A stretch of 33,696 bases of DNA, taken from contig JAQUOM010000003.1 in NCBI GenBank assembly GCA_028717105.1, positions 1 to 33,696 on the forward strand, given 5' to 3'. Under the pieces are notes generated by a model that ran no database searches, had not been told where the DNA came from, and saw only the letters and a list, made by a program, of their open reading frames with translations. Positions 17,537 through 26,144 of this stretch are shown in pieces. Position numbers and translations under genes: made by a program. Origin of the DNA: Candidatus Omnitrophota bacterium. Its GTDB lineage: Bacteria; Omnitrophota; Gorgyraeia; Velamenicoccales; Velamenicoccaceae. The stretch's first letter is position 1. Every line of letters begins with the position of its first letter.

Positions 17537-20368
17537 CTACCGACAGAGACAAAAAAACGGGCATGTCCTGCAATAAAAAATATCCGACGGATCGGCTTCA
17601 AAATCAGCGGCAGGATCAAAAATTTCATTCATAACGGCGCTCAGGGCGGACAGATAGCGGGACATCCCCGCCTGCCGGCTTTCCGCGTCTTCGCTTTCAC
17701 CAAAAAGGGTCTTGATCCCGCCTTTTTCCAGCGCGTCGCGCAGGTTATACAGGCCGGCGTTCATGACCTCCGAACCGTACACTTTCTGGACCAGGGTAAA
17801 ATACAGAGGCAACTGGAATGACTTAACCGCGCGCTTGATCGCCCTGCGGCCCGCCTCCAGGCCGTCGAGTTTTTCGTGGCGGACCGGCATCTGATCTGAA
17901 GAACCCGTCTTATAGTCAAGGACCAGCAGGCCTCCGTCTTCGAGCCTGTCGATCCGGTCGATCCTGGCACGAAAACAATAGGGGCGGCCGTCAAGGCATA
18001 CTTCGTCTTTGAGCGCCTTCTCCAAAGACACGATCTCTGCGATATTCCTGCTTCTCTCGTTTTCAAGGAACCTCTCCATGCGAAATGCAAGGACTTCCCT
18101 GATGAGAAAAGCGTCGGAACGCATCTTTCGGCGCAGTTCCGCCTCAAAACGCGTATCGAGCTCCTCAAGAAACTCTTTGCGGAAGGCCCGGGTGATGGCG
18201 GGCTTGCGTCCGGAAAAACGTGCGAACGCGCTCTCCAGGAACGCATGCAGGAACGTGCCGATATCGGAAGCTTCCAGGTCGCCTAAGACCTCCTCTTTCT
18301 CCTGCAGGCCCAGGACATACTGATAATAAAACCGCAACGGGCAATTCATGTACGTATTGACACTGGAAGCGGAAAAGCAACGGCTCCGGAGAAAATCCGT
18401 ATGGGCAGGCTGTTTTTTGACCCGCGCCTGGAAAAACGCCCCCTTGATGCGGAAAGCGCCGATGGGCACGCGCACGACACCGACAGCCTTTTCCTGTTTT
18501 TCCTTTTCCCATATCAATGCCTCGACAAAACGGCTCTTTTCGCGGTCGTCGCGCTCCTGGTAAAAAATATGGGCCCGACGGGCAGAAGCCACCAGGCGCA
18601 TAAACTGATACCGCTGGATCTCTTCTTCCTTCTCCAGGCGGTTTAATCCTAATTGTGTCATGACATCCCGCGGGATCAGGGGCTCGCGCACCTTGAGTTT
18701 CGGAAGGACCGACTCGTTGGCATCCAGGACAAAAACATCGTCAAACCCCAGGGAACGGGTCTCGAAGAGCCCGAGGATCTGCAGCCCTTTTAAGGGAGAG
18801 CCGGAAAAAGAAATGATCTCTCCCTGGAGGCGTGCCTTAAAAATCCGCAGGATCTCTTCCTGGGGAAAGCGTTCCCGGCAAAACGACGACGCCGCCATCT
18901 GGCGGCACATCGCATGGAGAAGCTCGACGATCTTAAGATTGAGCGGGTACTTTTCCAAGGGGCTCTTCACGAGCAAGGCATCCAGAAAATCCTCCAAGAC
19001 AGCCGCGAAATCAGCGAAGGTGTCCACTTTCTGCCAACGGACAAAAAGGAGCCTGTGCAGCTCAAGGACGGCCTTTTTCATATCTGCCCGCTCCCCGCCG
19101 TATTCCATCCTCTCGAGCGTCGCGGCGGCGCCGGCATAAAGCGCATCCTCCCGGATAATATTCCTGGGATCGATAAAAAGGCTCCCCGCCAAAGGCGTCG
19201 GGATCGTGCCGACCAGGATCTCTTCGATCTTGTGGACGAGGACGCGTGTGAGCGCCGCATCAGGGCCTAACTGGAGATTCTTGACCAAAGGATGGCTCAA
19301 CAGGCCGAGATAATCTTTCACATAATACATCCCCTCTCTGCGGGATTCCTGCGCGCGGATCAAGAGGTCGAAAAGAAAATACAGGGAACTGCGGACGACC
19401 GGATACCCCATCGAGACATTGATATCGCCGACAAATGAGGTGATCTCGGAAAGCAAGGGGACAACGGTGGCCGGTTCCGGAAGGACGATGACCGTGTTCT
19501 GGATGTTGTCCACGCGGCGGAGGGCCTCCCGTGCCATGCCGATTTGGGAATGCAGGTCAAATCCGCAGGCGATCGAGATCTCAGGCCGATGCCGAGGGCG
19601 GTCATCCGGCTCAATGGGCGACGCAAAAACCTTCTGGAGCTTATCCAAAACGCTCCACTCCCCGGCCCGCCCCTGGAACACCATGGTCGCCCGGCCCCCT
19701 GCATGAAAAGCGCGCATCACGGTCTCTTCAGTCTTGTGCAGATAAAAGAAATTGCAGAAAAAAATCTGGTCGAATTCATCCAGGCGTATTTCGGGTGCGC
19801 GCCGATTGGCCAAAAGATAGATGAATCCGCGGCTATAAGACAGGCCCTCCCGCATCTTATGATGCAGGGCATCCCGCAAAACATAGATCTGGCCCAGGAG
19901 GACATTGATATTTTCCGGGACGTCATAACCGATCTCGGCGCTGAGTTTGACGCTTTTAAGCGAAGAACTCTGGATGTCTTCCAGGTCAAGCTGTTCGATA
20001 AAACCCAGTATCTCCTGGGCCCAGGGCAGAAAACGCCAGAATTCTTCACGCCCCTCCAAGAGGAGAGGAGACTTCTCCTGGGCGATCCGATAAAGATCAA
20101 AGCATGCCTCCAGGTCGGAAAGGCGGCTGAAGGGTTCCGGCCGGGACGCGACATATTCCATGAATTCGTCGATCGAAAAAAAACGCGGGGAAAAGCTCGC
20201 TTTTCCCGCCCTTTCTGCCAACGCTTTTTGCAGGAACAGCTGCGGCCGCCGGCCGCCGAAAACGAATGCCAGCCGCGGCCAGGATGCCGGCGCATAACGG
20301 CGGACAATCTCGTCGGCCAACCTGTCGATGAACCGGTCGCTCAAATCATACGTGATGACGTTCTTCAT
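17537..20368 (-). CDS. addB: AddB-like PD-(D/E)XK nuclease (Fe-S staple type)
   Basis: C-terminal nuclease RIDRIDRLEDGGLLVLDYKTGS; cysteines YMNCPLRFYYQYVLGL and FYCRTCPFFCLCR match the AddB 4Fe-4S arrangement; ATGA overlap with upstream AddA. Confidence 0.88.
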   Translation of the reverse strand: MKNVITYDLSDRFIDRLADEIVRRYAPASWPRLAFVFGGRRPQLFLQKALAERAGKASFSPRFFSIDEFMEYVASRPEPFSRLSDLEACFDLYRIAQEKSPLLLEGREEFWRFLPWAQEILGFIEQLDLEDIQSSSLKSVKLSAEIGYDVPENINVLLGQIYVLRDALHHKMREGLSYSRGFIYLLANRRAPEIRLDEFDQIFFCNFFYLHKTEETVMRAFHAGGRATMVFQGRAGEWSVLDKLQKVFASPIEPDDRPRHRPEISIACGFDLHSQIGMAREALRRVDNIQNTVIVLPEPATVVPLLSEITSFVGDINVSMGYPVVRSSLYFLFDLLIRAQESRREGMYYVKDYLGLLSHPLVKNLQLGPDAALTRVLVHKIEEILVGTIPTPLAGSLFIDPRNIIREDALYAGAAATLERMEYGGERADMKKAVLELHRLLFVRWQKVDTFADFAAVLEDFLDALLVKSPLEKYPLNLKIVELLHAMCRQMAASSFCRERFPQEEILRIFKARLQGEIISFSGSPLKGLQILGLFETRSLGFDDVFVLDANESVLPKLKVREPLIPRDVMTQLGLNRLEKEEEIQRYQFMRLVASARRAHIFYQERDDREKSRFVEALIWEKEKQEKAVGVVRVPIGAFRIKGAFFQARVKKQPAHTDFLRSRCFSASSVNTYMNCPLRFYYQYVLGLQEKEEVLGDLEASDIGTFLHAFLESAFARFSGRKPAITRAFRKEFLEELDTRFEAELRRKMRSDAFLIREVLAFRMERFLENERSRNIAEIVSLEKALKDEVCLDGRPYCFRARIDRIDRLEDGGLLVLDYKTGSSDQMPVRHEKLDGLEAGRRAIKRAVKSFQLPLYFTLVQKVYGSEVMNAGLYNLRDALEKGGIKTLFGESEDAESRQAGMSRYLSALSAVMNEIFDPAADFEADPSDIFYCRTCPFFCLCR

Positions 20369-23300
20369 AAGATCTCTTCTAATCTTGCGGTATCACAAAA
20401 GACAAGAAACCCCCGGACGCGCCTTCCGTTAAAAATGTCCGCCACAAGCTCCATATATTCCCTCACCTGTTCTTCTCCCCTGTCCCGTTCTTCCCGGGAC
20501 ATCTTGTAATCAACGACCCAGCACTCCTCGGGCCCCGTCAGGAGACGGTCCAGTCGCCGGGAACGGCCCCGCCGGTCGATCAATTCCTTTTCGACATAGA
20601 CATCTTTCCCCTGAGGATAAAAAATGGGGCGGCAGGCGGCCGCCGCAACAAGGCGCCCGGCAAGACGAAGGCATTCGTCCAGGAAGGCAAAAGAAGGATA
20701 CGCCGTCCGCGCCCGCGCCGCTGCGGCTTCCAGGGCTTCACGCGGTTCCCGGCCGTTCATATCGCCCAGGTGCGCAAGGATATGATGCATCACCTCGCCT
20801 TTCAAAAGGGCCTCGCGCCGCCGGATGAGGCCGCTGTCCCCAAACTCCCCCTTAAGGAACCCGATCCAGTCCTGATACGACGCCGCGGGGATCTCTTCAG
20901 AAAGATCGATCTTCGGAGCCGGCGTCCCCGATGAAGACGCTGCAGGCGCGCCGGCCTCGATATCTTGATCGCCCACCAGGGACACGGCCAGATTGGAACG
21001 CCGTCCGACCCGGGGGACAAAAATATAAAGCTCTTGCCTGGCCCGGGTCATGGCCACATACATGTTATCGAGCTCATCGATAAAACAACGGTGATATTCC
21101 TGCGCGAATATCCGTTCCAGTATAGGCGAGAACCGGCGTGATTTTTCCGTCACGCGGACCAGGTCCATGCGGTCGTCCGCAACCGATGTCAGGACCGCCG
21201 GGACCTCAACCGTCATCTCCAGGAACGGCAGGACGACGACCTGGAAACCCAGGCCCTTGGCCTTGTGGACGGTCAGGACTTTGACGGCGTCCGTTTTCGG
21301 CGGCCGGACATAAAATGCTTCTGTCTGGGCGTCGGCGAAGAAATCCAGGAAAGACGCCAACGGGCCATGGTCTTCCTCGGCCTCTTTGATCAATTCTAAA
21401 AATCTCATAAAAAACGCCTGTTGGTCCCCAAAGACCTCCAGGCAGCGGAATTTACGCAAGATGCTCACGGCAAGCTCATAGAGAGGGACATACCCGACGT
21501 TGCGGAAAAACTCCTCCATAAACTCCGCCCAGATAGAGGGAAACCGGCGCCTGAACTCCCGGTAGAAATAAACTTCTTCCCGGCGGTCCCGGTCCGCGCG
21601 CAGGCAAAATACGAAATCATGAAGCGCTTCGCCGCTCAAGCCGCTGGCCGCCTGGAATATCCCGCCCAGCACAAAAGAGACGAAAGACAGGTTGTCGATA
21701 GGCGACTGAAGGAATCTTAAGAAAGAAACCAACTCCTTGATCAACGCGTTGTTGCGGATATCCAGCGTCTTTTCCGACTCCACGGGGATCTCCGCGGTGA
21801 TCAGCCATTCGGAAACCATCTCGACGTCGTCGTTTTTGCGCACGAGGATCGCAATATCCGCGCGGGCGTAGCGTTTCGTGAGGTCCCCAAGAAGCGTCAT
21901 CAGCTTCTGGCGCACGCTTTCGTTCTTCTCCTCCTGCGACGAGGCTTCCATTTGATAAAGACGGACATACCCTCCGCCCCTTCCGCCGACAGGTTCCTGG
22001 CCGGCCCCCTCAAAAACGCGGATAACAGCCTCCTCGGCCGCGGGCCCCATGTTGAAAGAATCTTTGCCATCACCCCTCAAGCCCTCAAGGAAACGCCTGA
22101 GGTTCTGAGCGCCAAAAACACCGTTTGTGAAAAGGACGATCTGGCGGCAACTGCGAAAATTATGCCGCAGGAACTCCCTGTGCAGAGGGAACATGGACAG
22201 CTGATCGGCCGCGGCATCGAAGACAGACACATCGCCTCCCCGGAAGCGGTAGATCGCCTGCTTTTTGTCCCCCACATAAAACAACGACCCTCCCACGGAA
22301 AGGGCCTCCCGGACCATCCCGCTCATGTTCTTCCATTGTAAAGGGCTTGTATCCTGGAATTCGTCGATGAGATAATGCTTCAGGCGGAGACTCAGGCGAT
22401 AATAAAGCTCCGGGATGTCGAGCTTCTTTTCTCCGAACAAAAGATGCGCCTGCCGGTTCAACTCCTCTAAAAACAGGATGTCCTCTTTGACGCAGACGTC
22501 ACGGCAATCGCGCAGAACCATGCGGAAGATAGCCACATAAGAGCCGAAAACCAGCATGGCCTCTGCTTCCGCCGCCAGACGAATGCCCTCCCGGATCTTA
22601 TGCCACAGCTTCCGGATCCCGGCAGGGATCCGCTCATCTTTACGCGCCGGGAAATCTTCGCGGGCGAAAAAACCCGACAATTCCGCGACGAGAAAACTCG
22701 AGCGGGGCCGGGAAAGGAATTCTCCAAGTTTCCTGGCAAACATCGCATGCGTCCCCTCCGGCAGGTCCCGATACAAAGCTCTTATGTCTGAAAGAACGTC
22801 CTTCTTGACGCGCGCCGCATCGTCCAGCGATCCCGCCGGGACGACAAATTCCCCGCCGTAACGGTTGGTCTTGCCAAAAAGATCGATGGCCACCTCAAGG
22901 ATGTCCTTTTTAGGAAACCATCCGCTCCGTTTTTCAAGATGCAAATACTGATGGAGAAAATCAAGAAACGCCTCCCGGACACGCCTGTCCTGCGGCGCCC
23001 GGTCGATAAGCGCGTCGAGGCCATAAGCCAAATAGTCGGTGCATTCCGTTTTGATCCTGAAGTGTGCGGACAATCCCAGCCGAAAAGCGCAGCCGGAAAG
23101 AATGGCATTGATGAAACTGTCGATCGTCTGGACCTGAAAAAAATTGTAATTCCTGACGATCTGGTCCATGGCCGCAAAAGAACGCCTCCCGGCCTCCTCT
23201 TCGCTCAAGCCCAGGCCCGCCAGGAGCGCCTCTTTTTCCTGCAGGCCTTCAAACCGGCCCAAGGCCATTCTCTTCAAAAACAAGAGGATGCGCTCTTTCA

Positions 23301-23493
23301 TCTCGACGGCGGCCTTATTGCTGAACGTAATGGCCAGGATATGTTTTAAAGGCAGGGACCCGTCGGGCGCCGGAGCGAGAAAAAGAAGTTCGATATACCT
23401 CTTGGCCAACGCGTAAGTTTTTCCGGAACCCGCCGACGCTTCGACGATCCGGACTTCCGGAAACCGTTGCTGGGGAGAATGTTGGATGGGCAT
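20365..23493 (-). CDS. addA: AddA/RecB-like UvrD-family helicase-nuclease
   Basis: VEASAGSGKTYALAKRYIELL Walker A; LAITFSNKAAVEMKER; LIDEFQDTSPLQWKNM; VGDKKQAIYRFRGGD; VLTVHKAKGLGFQVV; C-terminal RLDRLL...WVVDYK nuclease motif. Confidence 0.93.
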   Translation of the reverse strand: MPIQHSPQQRFPEVRIVEASAGSGKTYALAKRYIELLFLAPAPDGSLPLKHILAITFSNKAAVEMKERILLFLKRMALGRFEGLQEKEALLAGLGLSEEEAGRRSFAAMDQIVRNYNFFQVQTIDSFINAILSGCAFRLGLSAHFRIKTECTDYLAYGLDALIDRAPQDRRVREAFLDFLHQYLHLEKRSGWFPKKDILEVAIDLFGKTNRYGGEFVVPAGSLDDAARVKKDVLSDIRALYRDLPEGTHAMFARKLGEFLSRPRSSFLVAELSGFFAREDFPARKDERIPAGIRKLWHKIREGIRLAAEAEAMLVFGSYVAIFRMVLRDCRDVCVKEDILFLEELNRQAHLLFGEKKLDIPELYYRLSLRLKHYLIDEFQDTSPLQWKNMSGMVREALSVGGSLFYVGDKKQAIYRFRGGDVSVFDAAADQLSMFPLHREFLRHNFRSCRQIVLFTNGVFGAQNLRRFLEGLRGDGKDSFNMGPAAEEAVIRVFEGAGQEPVGGRGGGYVRLYQMEASSQEEKNESVRQKLMTLLGDLTKRYARADIAILVRKNDDVEMVSEWLITAEIPVESEKTLDIRNNALIKELVSFLRFLQSPIDNLSFVSFVLGGIFQAASGLSGEALHDFVFCLRADRDRREEVYFYREFRRRFPSIWAEFMEEFFRNVGYVPLYELAVSILRKFRCLEVFGDQQAFFMRFLELIKEAEEDHGPLASFLDFFADAQTEAFYVRPPKTDAVKVLTVHKAKGLGFQVVVLPFLEMTVEVPAVLTSVADDRMDLVRVTEKSRRFSPILERIFAQEYHRCFIDELDNMYVAMTRARQELYIFVPRVGRRSNLAVSLVGDQDIEAGAPAASSSGTPAPKIDLSEEIPAASYQDWIGFLKGEFGDSGLIRRREALLKGEVMHHILAHLGDMNGREPREALEAAAARARTAYPSFAFLDECLRLAGRLVAAAACRPIFYPQGKDVYVEKELIDRRGRSRRLDRLLTGPEECWVVDYKMSREERDRGEEQVREYMELVADIFNGRRVRGFLVFCDTARLEEIL

Positions 23494-23500
23494 TTGATTT

Positions 23501-23529
23501 ATTATAGACACTTACAAGTTAACCTGCAA
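23501..23529 (-). promoter_or_regulatory. Sigma70-type promoter for addAB
   Basis: Minus strand TTGCAG - 17 nt - TATAAT, 7 nt before the addA ATG. Confidence 0.7.
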
Positions 23530-23580
23530 GCGCGCAGATATCTACAGTAAGGCGAGAAATTTTTTAGTTATTCACGATAC

Positions 23581-23611
23581 AAAAAAAGGGCCCGGTATTT
23601 CTACCGGGCCC
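23581..23611 (-). terminator. Terminator of the cold-shock gene
   Basis: Minus strand GGGCCCGGTA-GAAA-TACCGGGCCC followed by TTTTTTT; perfect 10-bp stem with GNRA-type loop. Confidence 0.95.
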
Positions 23612-23631
23612 CTGGATTTAGCAAACCAGCA

Positions 23632-23832
23632 CTATACCTTGTGAACGCTTGTCGCCTGCTCGCCCTTGGGGCCTTGTTCGATTTCGAACTCAACCTCCTG
23701 GCCTTCCTCCAGGGTCTTGTATCCTTCGCCCTGAATGGCGCTGTAATGCACGAACACATCTTTACCGGATTCGTGAGTAATGAATCCGAAACCCTACTGA
23801 GTGCTGAACCACTTTACTTTTCCTTTTGCCAT
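23632..23832 (-). pseudogene. Cold-shock domain protein with in-frame TAG at codon 13
   Basis: Minus strand translates [65 protein letters not shown]. Internal TAG at 23794-23796 replaces the K of K-G-F-G-F-I. Strong SD AAGGAGGG and its own terminator are intact. Confidence 0.9.
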
Positions 23833-23980
23833 TACTCACTACCCTCCTTTCTTGCCGGGATTTCGTCGATAGTAAATAACGGCAGGGAAACGGTACTGCA
23901 AAACTGCGGGTTCGCGACGCTCGAGAGAATCTTATATTCTCGCGGCGCACACACCTTCCACTCCTTTATTTACTACTAAA

Positions 23981-24040
23981 CCCCGTTACAGAACTTTGTT
24001 CTCTGGCGGTCTGCGCCGACGGTGGCTTTCTCTAACGGGG
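23981..24040 (-). other. Structured segment upstream of the cold-shock gene
   Basis: Minus strand CCCCGTTA ... TAACGGGG (8-bp closing stem) enclosing GGCG-cagac-CGCC and AGAAC-aaa-GTTCT hairpins. Confidence 0.55.
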
Positions 24041-24076
24041 CAAACAAATAAATATTACGATGGCACTTTTCCTTTG

Positions 24077-24724
24077 TCAAGAAATTCTTCTTCCCATGAT
24101 ATAAACGGAAAAATCGTGCCCGAGAAGATGTGTCCAATAGCTGCGTTTGGCTGAAAAAAGAACGGAAAATTCCATGTGTTCGAAAAAATCCCTGCCGTTT
24201 TCGGAAGCCGTGCACAACCGCACCTCGCTCCTGCCGCAAGACCTCAGGTATTCCAGATAGGCTTCGATCAAACGCTTCCCCAGCCCCCGTGAACGGAATT
24301 CTTCCCGGCAATTAATATGCAGCGTCGCCCGGTCGTCGCCGGGGATAGGCGGCAGGCGCAATTCCCCCCGCGCGCAACTCAAGAAAAGCCGGCCGAGAAA
24401 CCTCCTGTTCTTTGCGGAAAATAAAACAGGCCCGAAAAAAAGACGCCCCAGAAGTCCGGGAAGGATCTTGACCAAAAAAATGCGCCCCATGCGATGGGTA
24501 TCCTTGCTGCCGACCAGATAACCGGCCACGCGGCCGCCGCATTCAGCCACAAAACAGGACTCGGGCTCCTCATCCGTGAAATAGCGGATCAGCGCGTCGC
24601 ACAAAAAACGCTTGTCGTCGAAAAAAATATCGGCGGGACCGCCCCGGAAAGCGGTCTCCCAGGCGATCTGACGGACCTGTTCTTTGTCGGCGGGGACGAA
24701 TTTACGGACGAAGCAATCCTGCAT
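24077..24724 (-). CDS. GNAT family N-acetyltransferase
   Basis: VAECGGRVAGYLVGS; ATLHINCREEFRSRGLGKRLIEAYLEYLRSCG (R/Q-x-x-G-x-G/A-like); CTASENGRDFFEHMEF. Confidence 0.85.
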   Translation of the reverse strand: MQDCFVRKFVPADKEQVRQIAWETAFRGGPADIFFDDKRFLCDALIRYFTDEEPESCFVAECGGRVAGYLVGSKDTHRMGRIFLVKILPGLLGRLFFGPVLFSAKNRRFLGRLFLSCARGELRLPPIPGDDRATLHINCREEFRSRGLGKRLIEAYLEYLRSCGRSEVRLCTASENGRDFFEHMEFSVLFSAKRSYWTHLLGHDFSVYIMGRRIS

Positions 24725-24765
24725 AGGACGAGACCCTTCTTGCGGCGGTCAAAAGCCCCTTCATC

Positions 24766-26142
24766 TCACTCGCGGGGCTTGAGGAAAATGAGCCTCCAGG
24801 CGGTATTATCGAACGGCAGGTCCTTGGAACTGGTCTTGACAGAAGCCAGGACGCGATCGGGATGACCCAAAAGCGCCAGGGGGACCTTGACGATCAGGCA
24901 GCGGCCCTCGTAGCTCATCGCGACGTCCCTGTTGCGAAGCCGTTTGAACCTGTCCCACACATGGATGCCGCGCATACCGACGGAAATACGGATCTTGGGC
25001 ATCTGCGCGAAATCCTCGCCGCCGCGATAACCGAACAGATAGAGAAAAACGCCGAAATTCTTATTGAACCGGCGTTTGAGCGTCAACCGCACGAACAGAT
25101 GATCTGCGCTCAAGGCGTAACTTAAGGCGGATATCTCTTCCAGGCCCTCGGCCGCAGGATCCATTTCCGAAAAAATATGAACATCCTTCCAGAGAAGGTC
25201 CGGGCCGCTTGCGGGAAGCTCGAGAGGAGGAAAATCATTAAACAGCTCGTTCTGCCTGGCAAAGCTGTAAAGATAGGACGGCGCATACGCGAGCTGGCTC
25301 TTGTATAAAGAGATCGCCATTCTCTTGATCCATATCTCCTCTTCCGTCAATTCCAGGTCCAGCCACCGGATCCCGCTGTCTTTGAAACTCTTCGGGGGCA
25401 CTTCATAAAGATACGGTCGAAAACCCCGCGGCCAGGGCCAGCGCACCACGTGCACCAGATAAGGATGCAGGGCCGGCAGGGGAATCTTCCCCTCGAGGTC
25501 CCAGAGGGCAACCCTTAAAAAAACATACAAGGCCCGATGGTCGCGGTTCGTGTCGGCGGGATGGGAAACAAAAATCCTGGTCGGTTTGAAATCCCCGATC
25601 ACGGCCTTCAGATCGTTCACGATGCTCTGGCCGGCATAAGGGGCACCGAAGGAAAAACTGTCGTGATACGGAACAGATGTGACGCGCGTCAACATGCTGC
25701 GGAACGGCCGTTTCGGGTCCCAGTAGCGCATAAAAATCTCCATGGTGCCGAAATCAGGATAGCCCAGAAAAACAAGATCCTCCTTTTTCAACCCCAGGTA
25801 AGCCATAGAGCGGATGGCTTCTTTGCGCCGGACCTCCCCCATATACACAAACGCATTCTTGCGAAAAACCAGGCGTTTCTCGTAAACGATGAAAGACAAC
25901 TCATTGTTGTCTCCATTCGTAAAATAGACGATTTTTATGGGGATATCGTTTTGAAGGCATCTCTGGATGACGCCGGAGACGGCAATCGCTTCATCATCCG
26001 GGTGAGGAGCCAGGACCAGGACCCTGTCCTGAGATGTCAATTCGGGGAATGCAGAGATATCCTGTGTGACGGCCCCTGCCGGCCGGCCGCCGGACAAGGA
26101 AAGAAAAAAAAGACAGAAAAAAATACGGCGCGCAATCATCAT
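24766..26142 (-). CDS. PIG-L/LmbE family deacetylase with C-terminal extension
   Basis: RVLVLAPHPDDEAIAVSGVIQ (AHPDDE), IKIVYFTNGDNNE, RIFVSHPADTNRDHRALY (HPxDxNxDHR); signal peptide. Confidence 0.9.
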   Translation of the reverse strand: MMIARRIFFCLFFLSLSGGRPAGAVTQDISAFPELTSQDRVLVLAPHPDDEAIAVSGVIQRCLQNDIPIKIVYFTNGDNNELSFIVYEKRLVFRKNAFVYMGEVRRKEAIRSMAYLGLKKEDLVFLGYPDFGTMEIFMRYWDPKRPFRSMLTRVTSVPYHDSFSFGAPYAGQSIVNDLKAVIGDFKPTRIFVSHPADTNRDHRALYVFLRVALWDLEGKIPLPALHPYLVHVVRWPWPRGFRPYLYEVPPKSFKDSGIRWLDLELTEEEIWIKRMAISLYKSQLAYAPSYLYSFARQNELFNDFPPLELPASGPDLLWKDVHIFSEMDPAAEGLEEISALSYALSADHLFVRLTLKRRFNKNFGVFLYLFGYRGGEDFAQMPKIRISVGMRGIHVWDRFKRLRNRDVAMSYEGRCLIVKVPLALLGHPDRVLASVKTSSKDLPFDNTAWRLIFLKPRE

Positions 26143-26144
26143 GG

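Noticed and set aside
23794-23796. Genetic-code reassignment of TAG as the explanation for the interrupted cold-shock gene
   Set aside because: TAG terminates several genes here (3377, 8403, 14146, 17537, 30021, 31879). At 30021 the TAG immediately precedes the next gene's ATG, and no other gene in the window needs TAG readthrough. Local readthrough, mutation or assembly error remain possible.
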